Source: Chrysopilus asiliformis (Eukaryota; Arthropoda; Insecta; Diptera; Rhagionidae). Taken from it: 64,000 nt of DNA. The stretch covers positions 63,870,682-63,934,681 of the forward strand of contig OZ035963.1 in assembly GCA_964034945.1 (NCBI GenBank), written 5' to 3'. The notes beneath the pieces were generated by a model. The model did no database searches and was not told the origin of the DNA. It saw only the letters and a list, made by a program, of their open reading frames with translations. Shown here in pieces: positions 11,055 through 23,023 of this stretch; position 1 is the first letter of the stretch; the number at the start of each line of letters is the position of its first letter. The position numbers were made by a program, and so were the translations under genes.

Positions 11055-12271
11055 TTAAATCACTACCAACTAATTACTAACAATATATTAGCAAACGTAA
11101 TTTTTAGGGTAGATTTCCCAAAAATAACCTCATTGTGAAAATCTTAACCACAAACATGTGTAACTGAGCTGCCATTAAAAGGTATCATAAAACGTTACTT
11201 TCCGCGTAATATACTTGCGATTTCGATAGGTACAAAGAAAATCTTTTTGACTTCAGTAGACAAAACACGAAAATAAATTTTAATTTAGCCAAAATATCAA
11301 GTTTCGCTTAGTGTTTTGATAACATTAAAAGAATTTAATTATCCAACATATGTGAGGATGTTTTCACAGAAAATTTCCTACAAAATTGAACTAACAGGGC
11401 GGGGAGGCGAAGGGGGGAGGCTGTTAAAGTTTAAGGTTGGAAAAAATCCTTCTCAAAATTAGGGAAAGTTGATCATTTATAGTACCAGCAACCAAGTTTT
11501 GACTGCCTGATGAGATCATATTCAGTGTTACTACAAGTCAAGGACTGTTAGATGTTCTTATAACCGAAATCTAAAAGAAATTCAAGCCTTTTTATCGGTT
11601 ATCAGACACCATCTGTTCCATTCGTCCTTTTGACGTAATATCGACGTCAATACACACTGTCGAAAGTAAAACCAACTTCCGAATGGCAAAAATAAATCAT
11701 ATTACAACAAGAAAATTTACCTATTATGATTACCCAATTCGATAGATAAACACACGTACACGTTTAAGGGAAATTTGCAAAAACAAAACAAAAAAAATTT
11801 ACATCCTATTACAAAATCTACAGGGCAATGTGATTCTGTAAGTCCTTATTCATAAAACTTTTCTCCCTTTAACAAAAAGAAAGCAAAACATAACAAAACA
11901 AAACAAAACAAATTGCGAAAAAAGCCAAGCAAAAATCTTTGAAAGCTTACACAAAACCTAACGATCCAAGGATTTAAATTCCATTCCCGAATATCCTCTC
12001 GATTTTGGGATTTTCTTTTTGCATCAAGGATTCAACCAGAGACTCATTGATGGAATAAAGTTTAAAGATGATGTCCAATTCGTTTAAAAATTCATTTGAT
12101 AAAATAAAAAAAAAATGTGGAAAATTTTATTTCCTACAAGTTTGGTTATATGCATTTTTTTCATAAAAGTGCATAGTTTTCGAAAGATTTTCAAAAGGCG
12201 GCCGGCAAATGTCGAAGTTGCAAATTTTAGAACGTCTATTTCATACGCAAAATCAAATTGATATTTCTCGA
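11055..12271. other. Unassigned AT-rich region
   Basis: No gene is seen. A short AACAAAACAAAACAAAACAAA tract lies at about 11.89-11.91 kb. Otherwise only low-complexity AT-rich DNA is evident. Confidence 0.4.
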
Positions 12272-14284
12272 GCAGAAATTTAATTGAAAAATTAAAAAAG
12301 GGGAGAAAGAGTGGTCAGATTGAATTTTGACGTATGGCTGAATTATGTAAAATTGCATTCTAAACACTTTTCTCTTTGAAACTTTTTTGATGTGGTAAAC
12401 CGTTTTCGAGAAAATCGCCAAAAACTTCAATTTTCAGCTGGAAGGGGGGAAGGAGTTATCCGATTTTTCCTATTTTTTTACCAATTATTTCTCTTTACGT
12501 TACTTGTATTTGTGCAAAATTTCAGATCTCTAGCTAATGTCATTTGGAAAATCAAAAAATTTTGTTAAAAAAATCGAAGAAATTTTCACAGGGAAAGGCA
12601 AGCAAATGGACATCGAATGTTTACTTGATTTCATTGAAGTCTACATTCGGTATCCATCTGCTTTTTATTCGCTCGGAAAATCACAAAAATTTGCTCGAGA
12701 AAATCAAAAAAAATCCTTAAAATTGTTTAATAGTCCAACATTTACCCAATACTACTGTTTGGGATTTAATTTAGAGTCAATCGTGACCAATTGATACTAA
12801 AAAATTCTCCATTTACCTTCATTTCTAAATTATTGCCATTAGCTGGCTTTAATTAATTTTTTTCGTGGTTTTATAGAGGTTTATGTGAAAACGAATAAAA
12901 CTTTGACTGTTCGCGCTAATATTTCCTAGACGGCTAGTTTGACGCAAAAATCTTCCATGAAGGTTTTGTAGTCCTGTTAATTTGCTACAAGTTTGGTCGA
13001 AGATGTTGTCTTATAAAATGCACCTGAAATGAAATATTCACAAAACACCAAAGTTGAATTTCCTCAAATCAAAGAATTAGAAAATATTTATAATACTTCC
13101 CCGCCTTGAACAATTATTCCAAAGAATTTAAATGAAAATTCCGGATTGAGTTTTGGCTAAAAATCGGTTCGAAACACGGAATTAGAAAATAAAATAAAAT
13201 AAAACTCAATAGATGGCGCTGTTATCCATCAAATCGTGCAAATTTAGAATTTTTTAGACCAGCAATTTTGACGAACTTTGAACAACTTTCAGCCTTATTG
13301 GTACCACATAGGAGTCACAGTTGCTATTATGAAGTAAACAAGCTGATTTCCAATAAAATAATCCCAATGGAATAAAGTTAAAATTCTGCAATTTTACACA
13401 AATGCGTGTCTCGCAAAAATTAAGAATTGGTAAAAATTGTGCAACTTCCACAAAAATCCTACAAAATAAAACCGTGCTACCAGAAAATTAATTGGAAAAC
13501 ATTTTCTTATCCAAAAACATTTTCAAATATAGTTCCCATGCTGCCATTATGCTTGTCAGATTAAAAATTCCCCTCTTGACAGCTAAAAATTTTCGCGCCA
13601 AAATGAAAAAAAATAAAATTTGCAATATTCCAAATTTTAAGTGGAGGAAAATGCTTCGTTTTTATGCGTATATATTTTGCAGGTATTTTGCCGTAAAACA
13701 GGTGAAAGATCTGAATGAAAACAGCCTGTGAACGACGAAAAACAGCGAAAATCTGACGGTGGCCACAGAAGGGGAAATTTATTTTTTAATTTTCCTGTTT
13801 TCTTTCCATTTAATGGATAAAATTACACAGCAATTGGCATGTTCAAAGCGATTTTGCATTTTCTAATCAAATCCCACAATTTGAAATAAAAATCTTTCGA
13901 AAAACTATAAAAACTTATTGAATGAAATCGAGTTTACATTCGAGGTCCATTTGCTTGTTTTTCCCTGTGAAAATTTCTTCGATTATTTTAACAAAATTTT
14001 TTGATTTTCCAAACGACTTTAGCTAGAGATCTGAAATTTTGCACAAATGCATGTAACGTAAAGAGAAAGAATTGGTAAAAAAATGGGGAAAATCGGATAA
14101 CTCCTTCCCCCCTTCCAGCTGAAAATTTAAGTTTTTGGCGATTTTCTCGAAAACGGTTGACCACATCAAAAAAGTTTCAAACAGAAAAGTGTTTAGAATA
14201 CAATTTTACATAATTCGGCCATATACCAAAATTCAATCTGACCACTCTTTCTCACCTTTTTTAAATTTTCAATTAAATTTCTGC
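12272..14284 (+). mobile_element. Foldback element A, 2.0 kb
   Basis: Ends of about 364 bp (12272-12635 and 13921-14284) are inverted repeats starting GCAGAAATTTAATTGAAAA. They contain the interspersed module AGTGGTCAGATTGAATTTTG, ATGTAAAATTGNATTCTAAA and CGTTTTCGAGAAAATCGCCA. The 1.3 kb middle has only short open frames (for example 13492-13731, 79 codons) with no known domain. No transposase is present and I could not find a convincing target duplication. An almost identical element in opposite orientation follows at 14552-16705. Confidence 0.85.
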
Positions 14285-14551
14285 CACTACGGGTTAGTTT
14301 TCGGTTAATAACACGAAAACTGTTTGAAATACCACCTTTATGTCTTCAAAAAAGTTGTAGAGAATTGTATTTAGCATCTAATAGTAAAAAGTTGCATTAA
14401 CACAAGTAACTAAAAAAGGAGTTTTCTCGAATTTACCGAATCTTTTCCTCGTCCTGACAAAAATTGTATGAAATTTTTTTTACGCGATCCATTTTTTGAA
14501 AATTTCAGACAATTTCTCTACATTTTGCCATAAAGAGTGTGCATCTACGAT

Positions 14552-16705
14552 AAACAGGTCAAAAGATATGAATTTTTGAAAAAAATTGATTTCAGGTAAA
14601 TCTGCAATGGAAAAACTCGCCGAAGAAAATCGAAAATCTTTGAGCGACATGAAACATCATAAATGTCGGTCGGTTGAATTTATGATATATGCATGAATTA
14701 TGTAAAATTGTATTCTAAACACTTTTTTCTTTGAAACTTTTTTGATGTGGTCAACCGTTTTCGAGAAAATCGCCAAAAACTTGAATTTTCAGCGGGAAGG
14801 GGGGAAGGAGTTATTCGATTTTCCCCATTTTTTTACCAATTCTTTCTCTTTACGTTACTTGCATTTGTGCAAAATTTCAGATCTCTAGCTAAAGTAGTTT
14901 GGAAAATCAAAAAATTTTGTTAAAAAAATCGAAGAAATTTTCACAGGGAAAAACAAGCAAATGGACCTCGAATGTAAACTCGATTTCATTCAATAAGTTT
15001 TTACAGTTTTTCGAAAGATTTTTATTTCAAATTGTGGGATTTGATTAGAAAATGCAAAATCGCTTTGAACATGCCAATTGCTGTGTAATTTTATCCATTA
15101 AATGGAAAGAAAACAGGAAAATTAAAAAATAAATTTCCCCTTCTGTGGCCACCGTCAGATTTTCGCTGTTTTTCGTCGTTCACAGGCTGTTTTCATTCAG
15201 ATCTTTCACCTGTTTTACGGCAAAATACCTGCAAAATATATACGCATAAAAACGAAGCATTTTCCTCCACTTAAAATTTGGAATATTGCAAATTTTATTT
15301 ATTTTCATTTTGGCGCGAAAATTTTTAGCTGTCAAGAGGGGAATTTCTAATCTGACAAGCATAATGGCAGCATGGGAACTATATTTGAAAATGTTTTTGG
15401 ATAAGAAAATGTTTTCCAATTAATTTTCTGGTAGCACGGTTTTATTTTGTAGGATTTTTGTGGAAGTTGCACAATTTTTACCAATTCTTAATTTTTGCGA
15501 GACACGCATTTGTGTAAAATTGCAGAATTTTAACTTTATTCCATTGGGATTATTTTATTGGAAATCAGCTTGTTTACTTCATAATAGCAATTGTGACTCC
15601 TATGTGGTACCAATAAGGCTGAAAGTTGTTCAAAGTTCGTCAAAATTGCTGGTCTAAAAAATTCTAAATTTGCACGATTTGATGGATAACAGCGCCATCT
15701 ATTGAGTTTTATTTTATTTTATTTTCTAATTCCGTGTTTCGAACCGATTTTTAGCCAAAACTCAATCCGGAATTTTCATTTAAATTCTTTGGAATAATTG
15801 TTCAAGGCGGGGAAGTATTATAAATATTTTCTAATTCTTTGATTTGAGGAAATTCAACTTTGGTGTTTTGTGAATATTTCATTTCAGGTGCATTTTATAA
15901 GACAACATCTTCGACCAAACTTGTAGCAAATTAACAGGACTACAAAACCTTCATGGAAGATTTTTGCGTCAAACTAGCCGTCTAGGAAATATTAGCGCGA
16001 ACAGTCAAATTTTTATTCGTTTTCACATAAACCTCTATAAAACGACGAAAAAAATTAATTAAAGCCAGCTAATGGCAATAATTTAGAAATGAAGGTAAAT
16101 GGAGAATCAATTGGTCACGATTGACTCTAAATTAAATCCCAAACAGTCGTATTGGGTAAATGTTGGACTATTAAACAATTTTAAGGATTTTTTTGATTTT
16201 CTCGAGTAAATTTTTGTGATTTTCCGAGCGAATAAAAAGCAGATGGACACCGAATGTAGACTTCAATGAAATCAAGTAAACATTCGATGTCCATTTGCTT
16301 GCCTTTCCCTGTGAAGATTTTTTCGATTTTTTTAACGAATTTTTTTATTTTTCAAATGACTTTAGCTAGAGATCTGAAATTTTGCACAAATGCAAGTAAC
16401 GTAAAGAGAAATAATTGGTAAAAAAATAGGAAAAATCGGATAACTCCTCCCCCCCCCCCCTTCCCGCCGAAAATTGAAGTTTTTGGCGATTTTCTCGAAA
16501 ACGGTTTACCACATGAAAAAGTTTCAAAGAGAAAAGTGTTTAGAATACAATTTTACATAATTCATGCATATATCATAAATTCAACCGACCGACATTTATG
16601 ATGTTTTATGTCGCTCAAAAATTTTCGATTTTCTTCGAAGATTTTTTCCATTGCAGATTTGCCTGAAATCATTTTTTTCAAAAATTCATATCTTTTGACC
16701 TGTTT
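14552..16705 (-). mobile_element. Foldback element B, 2.15 kb, inverted relative to A
   Basis: Its inverted termini are longer (about 445 bp, 14552-14996 and 16262-16705). They include a stretch with AACAGGTCAAAAGATATGAA and TGTCGGTCGGTTGAATTTAT that A lacks or has diverged. The middle mirrors element A so closely that the 79-codon frame at 15180-15419 differs from its partner at 13492-13731 by only two residues. Position x in A pairs with 28911 minus x in B over roughly 1.9 kb arms. Nothing coding is recognised. Confidence 0.85.
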
Positions 16706-16748
16706 TTTTGGTGGTTCAACGTATAATAATAAAATACTTAAAATACAT

Positions 16749-16924
16749 CCCAAAGAACAGAAAAGGCCGTCAAGTGGTCGTCGCGACCATAAAGTTACCA
16801 AATCAAAGTTGCCACAACCAGTTTACGACATTTTTTGTTACTCTGGATCACATCACTAAATTTACACGAATTTCTTGACTTGATGGTCGCAACGACCAAG
16901 TTACGACTTTTTGTGTTGGTTGGG
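16749..16924. mobile_element. CCCAAG hairpin MITE, 176-bp longer variant
   Basis: Ends CCCAAAGAACAGAAAAGGCC and the complement of ACGACTTTTTGTGTTGGTTGGG match the 98-bp family. AT flanks both sides (16747-16748, 16925-16926). The middle carries an extra GTTGCCACAACCAGTTTACGAC copy and a further 70 bp, so it is a rearranged or older member. Confidence 0.75.
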
Positions 16925-17552
16925 ATATTGTTGACTCAGTATTAGTTATTACCAGTCCACGATAACCATCCCACACATAAAAATTAAATGAATTGCTACA
17001 TAAAAGAAAAACAAAACAAAACACAAACTAAAAAAAATATTGAAATTCTAACTGAAATTCGAATCAACTCAATAACATTGGGAAAACCGCACCGCAATTA
17101 TCGAATCGAATTCAAAATATTTTTTCACATCTAAATTAGTTCTGCTTTTATTGCTCCCATGGTAAATGCGTTCCAAGGACGGATACCATTCCCGTGTTTA
17201 ACCATTAATCACGGATCGGCAGATCGATAGCACACCGTATTCAAATTGAATTATCTGTGCACATATCCGAATCGTCGTCGTGAAAATATTTGATTAGACC
17301 ATCAAATCAAATTTTTATTGTAGGTCTTTAGAATTATTTTCAAAAAAACAATACTAAACTCCCTCCAATATTTTGGAATGAAACCGAGATTTTTTTTATC
17401 CATTATACCAATCGGGTTTTCAATAAAATTTTGTAACCGCGCAGCATTTTTCTGTTTTTTTTTTGTTGACAGTCGGTACTTTTAAGTACCACCAACTTTA
17501 AATCCTTATATTTTTTGCTTATCCAATAGTATCAACATTCTATATACTTCTA
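16925..17552. other. Unassigned spacer
   Basis: No gene or element end is recognised between the hairpin MITE and the Helitron. The sequence is AT-rich, with a GAATCGTCGTCG patch near 17.27 kb. Confidence 0.4.
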
Positions 17553-18645
17553 CTATCGTGCATACCCGTCGTTGCCGGGTTAAGTTTTTTCAAATTTTTT
17601 TGATGGTCTATGTTGGAGCTAAACTTCGGGCCAATCGGTTCAGTAGTTTCCCCGCGAAAGAGTAACATAGCGCAAAAACTAAGTTTCGAAATCACTTTAC
17701 CCCCTCCCCTTACTCCCCCCACCCCTCGCGCTGTTATTACTTTCTTCTAACCCCATTTGTGGGATTTAACAGATACCTCCAAAATATCTTACGAGTGTTA
17801 AATCTTGAAGGTTTGTCTGTTTTCTTCGTCTCCACTGGCACTGATTTCCGGCTATCACTCAGTGGATCGGAGAGGTTCTTGTGGAGGGAGAAAACAGTCA
17901 TAACAGTTCAAAGATGTGCCATAATTAAATAAAATGCAAGAAGTAAAAATCGAAAACTAGAAAAATAAGAAAATACGAGCAACGATTGTAGTTAATAAAA
18001 TGAAAATTCCATTTTATTTGTTTGGCCGAAGCCGAAGCTATACCAGAAAATTCAAATTTAGCGCCAAAGATTTATCTACCATCGCCATTCTTTTCTCATC
18101 ATTAAATCAGTCCTTACTTCAAAAACTAAACATACCAACATTTCCCATTTTACAATGTATTTATTTTGATAAAAATCCTTTCTTGCCTTAATAATCTAAC
18201 ATTTTGTATTTTAAAAATAGTTATTTACGAAATTAGTTTTAACATTTTGGGGTTTTTAATTTTTAGGTTTAAGTCTTGACTACAATATCGGATCGACCCT
18301 GAGCTATTTGATAAAATGGACTAGATCACAATAGACACTTTAAAAATTTCAAATTTAAATTATACCGTGCAATAAATAAATAAAATAGTCAAATTATGAA
18401 ATGTACTTGTTTCCTTGGGTTACTCGGTCATCGAATTAAACTAATTAATCCTTTTTAGAACATTTTTAAAGAATGGATTAAAATAGTCAAATAAATAAAT
18501 AAACACTTTTACAGTTAAATTTAAGTGAACCAGAACTACCGCAGACACTCATGCCAAATTTCAAGTCAATCGGTTCAGCCGTTTTTGCGTGAGAGAGGAA
18601 CAGACAGACAGACAGACACCAACTCATTTTTATATATTAGTATGA
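17553..18645 (-). mobile_element. Helitron-like element, family 1, long form
   Basis: On the minus strand the 5' end is A|TCATACTAATATATAAAAA at 18645, followed by the family's CTGTCTGTCTGTTCCTCT and GGCTGAACCGATTGACTTGA. The 3' end carries the AACCCGGCAACGACGGGTAT hairpin and closes near 17553, followed by T. Between them about 770 bp (17.75-18.52 kb) are absent from the short copies at 21.9, 40.3 and 53.6 kb. No Rep/helicase frame is visible, so it is non-autonomous. The extra segment may be captured DNA; it includes an unassigned stretch with TCGTCTCCACTGGCACTGAT. Confidence 0.82.
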
Positions 18646-21600
18646 TATACCACAGGCGTAAATACCACCCCTCCATAAAATTAGTTCATGTCTTTTTTCT
18701 TAAATGTTTTCTGGAACCATTTTCAACGATAAAAAAGTCTTGGTTATTGTTTTATTGTTGTTCACTTCCTGGTTAAGACGTCAATAGTCATAAGAACTAA
18801 AATTGATTTTCTGCACAAGCAAAATTAAACTTTTCCGAGATATGAATAAAGATTATTTTCGCCTACAATCAAAATCAACTTTGACCGTTATGATTTTTAG
18901 CCTGCGAAATTTTAAGAAACCTTTTAAAAGTAATTTTCACTTTTCAAAAAAACCTTCACAATACTATGATATTTGCACACCGAAATATACAAAACTGAAA
19001 CTCCTGGAAAAACGTGTGATGGTATCGCCTGTGACCCACTTGAACTGTGCCATCTATTCCGTCAATCAAAAAAGATATCCTTGGAAAAATGTAATATTAT
19101 ACAGAAGTTTGCTGTTTATTTGTTTACCGCTTTCGAGCTCCGCCTCCCTCGACATTATTAGGTATTTTTTAATAAGAATGAAAATAAATAATATAATTTG
19201 GAATGCGTTCATAAATACGTAAGTAAACATAAAGCTGGCACACAGAATCAATACGACTATCGTGAAATTGATGCCAATGTACGAACAGAATGGATGTCGA
19301 GGGATACCGAATAATGAGTATAGCGACATACCCTCCGGACAGTTTTCCGGATATCCGTCGTTACTGTGGAACATCAATTTCGAATTCAGAGCAAAACATG
19401 TCCAAATTACCTTGGCATGGTGGAAATTGCTTCGGCTCTGGCATCTCTACTGTTGAAAGATATTTATCCGCTTTTCCAGGTATATCTACAACGTGAATTT
19501 ATATTGACAAAATTCTATATTTTTTAACATTAATGGTATTCTTGACACCATCTCAACCGTCCCGATCCAGGAGTTTCTTCTTCTTCTTCTTTATTTTAAT
19601 GGATTTTTGATTTTTTGATTGTCGTTTGTCAAATGATGATGAGAAGATTTTTTTAAAGAAATTCTTTCGATTTTTCATAGGAATTCCAGCCACGCATGAC
19701 AAATATTGTAGATATTGAGGGTGAACTTTCGTCATTCACACAAAATATGGGTGACTTTCGATTCTTTATCTGAGGACATATTCCGCATTTCTTCAATTTC
19801 AACGTAACAGTTTTAGCTATACCGGAAATGTTTCAATAGAAGCTAAAGTTGGTCTGCGTGTTGGAATTTTCGAATTCAAAATAAAAGTTTAACAGGAAAT
19901 TATATGGCTTTGGAAAAAAGTTTTTAGTTCTTATAATTTTCTTAGAAAGCATTTTTACATAAAAATAGACCAATAATTATGAATTAAAAAGGCCATAAAA
20001 ATAACACTGGCAAACAAAATCTGGCATTTGTTTTTAAAACTGGGGGTCTTAATATGTATCTCGAATCATAGGATACTGAGCAAATATTGTACAATATCGC
20101 TCTCAGACTACACAATAAATTTTATTGGGCTATAAAAATCAAATCGATTTTGATTCCTTCAATATATTGCACAATATTGAAATATTGCACAATAATATTG
20201 CACGTCTGGGGGCCACTTAACACTTTCGTTTCGAGTAAAAAGTACTGCCATAAATTAATCGAAAACGAGAATCTTGCTGGTAACTTGGAAATTTCGTGGT
20301 TATATTTAGTGTCATTATTGAATAGTTGTAAACAATTTGTTGTTAGTTTTTGCGCTTTTTTTATTGTGAAATTAATGCCGGCAATTTAAAATTAATTAAA
20401 ATAACAATCGGATAAAAGTGAAAGTGAAATAAGTGCCAGGTAAAAGTGACGGAGGTGATGAGAGCGTTTTCTATCCAAGAATAGTAAGTAAATTCAATTC
20501 ATTTCGTTTAAAATCGTATAAATAACTAAATATTATATGTTAGAGGCAACTTTTCCTTTTTTTTATAATAAAATTTTTATTTTTTTTTGGGTTTCGAGGT
20601 TTTTAGCAAAACTAGATTGTTTAGTTTCCGGGACCCCCGGGCGACATGCCGAAATCCAGCGATTTCAGTCATTCCAGGGCATAACAATTATAAAGCAGTT
20701 TTGTTTACACAAAAAAAATCTTTTGAATGCCAAAATTTTTTTCCGAGCCCTATAAACTCTGAATTTTTGTTTTCCGATAATTAATTTGAATTTGCTATCA
20801 ATTTTCATCCTCGAAGTTCTTTTTTATAGAAATTTAATTCCTCTATTACTTGTATTGAGCTGCAAACGAATTACAATATTATGATTTCTATGTAATTCCA
20901 ATTTAGATAATATAATCTACATCTCGAAGACATGAAAAATATTTGCTTTCGTTTCTTAAAGCCTCGGGCTATTTAAATTGAGTAAAAGAGTCACAATATA
21001 TTCAGGAATTTCAACTAAAGCTGATGATGGTTTCTTGCAAAAATTTCTCTGATCTTAGAATTTATGCAACGTTTCCGAGCAACCGGTGAGGATTTTAACA
21101 TTCGGCTTATGCTAAGAAGGACCTTTCATCTTCTATCCACCGGTTGTTACCATAGCATAGACACAAAGAAAAAATAATACAAATTTGTTTAGAATATTTG
21201 ATCCTGAAAGATAATGAACACGGATGTATCACTTTCAGGATATTTTATAGCCTAATTTTTAAAACGCAAAACACGAAAGGCCAATCGTATTTTCGTGGTA
21301 ATGGAAAAACAGCCAATTGGTATTTATTTAGGGGTTGAAGAAGTGATGGAAATTTTAGCAGGTGCCCTATTTGGGGAAGCTTTTCATATTTTTTGACAGA
21401 TCCTGGGAAATGTCTTGACAGCTGAATGGTGTAAATATTGAAATACTTAAATGTCTGGAAAATTGTTCTAGACAAGCGCCATGAAGGAGAGAAAATTCGC
21501 ACATGATTTATTGATAAGGGTTGGACAGACGACTATAAATGCTGTATACAACATTTCAAGATACTGGTCGTCTTAGTTTCCAACATTTCTAATGCTTCTG

Positions 21601-21917
21601 ATATGGAAATTTGATTCAATTTCGAAATTTAGCCTCGTTTTACTAAAACCTAACATTTCTTTGAGTCCATATGAATTGTTAATTTCCAAAAACACCCTTT
21701 CATTCAATTTCGTAGACAAAGTTAAGCAATTTAAACTGTTTTTTTTTAATTTTTGTCACTTCGTTGTTTTGTTTTAATTATTGAATTGGAACGTTACTGA
21801 AATTGGGTCATGTCAACATGTCGTTTAAAATATTTAAAAGTTTTTCCTCGAAATTTGTCGAACTTTTTAAGGGAATGAAAATTTTAACATAAGTATTGTC
21901 AGGGGCTAATCGATAAA
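18646..21917. other. Unassigned region with weak exon candidates
   Basis: No gene is proven. The most protein-like parts are on the plus strand at 18,985-19,090 (a stretch reading GKTCDGIACDPLELCHLFRQ) and on the minus strand at 19,066-19,377 (an ATG-led frame with one strong membrane segment, after CPEGMSLYSLFG). They overlap, so at most one is real. At 20.08-20.20 kb there is a run of AATATTG palindromes, and at 21.19-21.24 kb a 10-bp inverted repeat ATCCTGAAAG/CTTTCAGGAT. Confidence 0.35.
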
Positions 21918-22235
21918 TCATACTAATATATAAAAATAAGTTGATGTCTGTCTGTCTGTTCCTCTTTCACGCAAAAACGGCTGAACCGATTGACTTGAAA
22001 TTTGGCATGAGTGTCTGTGGTAGTTCTGGTTCCAACATAGGCATACGGAAAAGTAGCGCGAGGGGTGGGGGGAGCAAGGGGAGGGGGTAAAGTCATTTCG
22101 AAACTTAGTTTTTGCGCTATGTTACTCTTTCGCGGGGAAACAACTGAACCGATTGGCCTGAAGTTTAGCTCCAACATAGACCATAAAAAAAAAATTGAAA
22201 CAACTTAACCCGGCGACGACGGGTATGCAAGCGAG
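21918..22235 (+). mobile_element. Helitron-like element, family 1, 318 bp
   Basis: It starts A|TCATACTAATATATAAAAA and ends GGGTATGCAAGCGAG|T, preceded by a CCCGG/CGGG hairpin region. The flanks join into a repeat that is continuous at 29.72 and 61.08 kb, so the boundaries are known to the base: insertion between AAA and TAC with no target duplication. This is Helitron behaviour. No coding capacity; two internal units of about 165 bp share CGAACCGATTG and CGCGGGGAAAC words. Confidence 0.92.
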
Positions 22236-22545
22236 TACTCTATATGATGACCGACAAAATGTTTATTTACAAAAATTCATTTGCATAGGAGAGAGGAAAA
22301 AGAGTGCTCCGAATGAATTTTGATGTATGGAACGGTTATGTAAAATCAGATTCTAAACAAATTTTACCTTTATAAATTTTTCAATACGACTCACCGTTTT
22401 CGAGAAAACAGAAACAAAGTACTCAATTTGCATGAGGGTGGCGAGAAGGAGTGGTTTAACTAGATTTTGATGTATAGATAAGCTATGTAAAATTATATTC
22501 TAAACACATTTCATCTTCATAAATTTTTGTACTACCTCGAATCTA
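22236..22545 (+). repeat. Module copies, right half of the Helitron target plus one more
   Basis: TACTCTATATGATGACCGAC and AAAATGTTTATTT are followed by the GGTTATGTAAAATCAGATTC and CGTTTTCGAGAAAAC parts of the module. A second unit with GAGAAGGAGTGGTTTAACTA and ATGTAAAATTATATTCTAAA follows directly. The left half of the first copy lies just before the Helitron at 21.90 kb. Confidence 0.75.
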
Positions 22546-23023
22546 CTTAATATACAGCACCTCAGGGCAAATGGACTACACGAATGGTTAACCTTTCGAC
22601 TTTTCCAAAGTCCAAATTTTAAACTAATGATCTTAAATTTGAACCGAGGAATAATATTTTCCCCATTAATCGATTATTACTTAAAAAAACATAATATTAG
22701 ATACGTGCAAGTTTCCATTTTCCACGGCAGAGAAGTCAACTTTTTATAAAACTAAGAAAAGTTTGTCTTTAAAATGGGATGTTTTTCTTGTTCAAATTAG
22801 CATGTTTTGGTGCCGCTAGCAACTTAAGTCTGTAAACAAACAAGAGAAATCGAGGCAATATTTTGGGAAAATGTTTTTCTCTGAATTAATACCTGCCCCG
22901 AATCGTTTTCCTGTCCTGAAAAGGAAGTTACACAAATTTCAAGTTTTCAATAGAAGTAGGTACAAGGACATCATTGAAAGTGTGTGATTTTATAGTGATG
23001 GAACACTATCTTATAGATGGAAC

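Noticed and set aside
13492..13731. 79-codon frame conserved in both foldback elements
   Set aside because: The two copies are almost identical DNA, so conservation carries no information; no domain is recognised.
18960..19500. Cys-containing plus-strand frame and membrane-type minus-strand frame as exons of a gene
   Set aside because: They overlap on opposite strands, lack clear splice sites and match no family I know; kept only as a weak note in the region entry.
21923..22177. Frames with the repeated RPIGSVVSPRK motif (also at 36457, 40358, 53568)
   Set aside because: They are readings of the non-coding Helitron family; the motif repeats because the DNA unit repeats.
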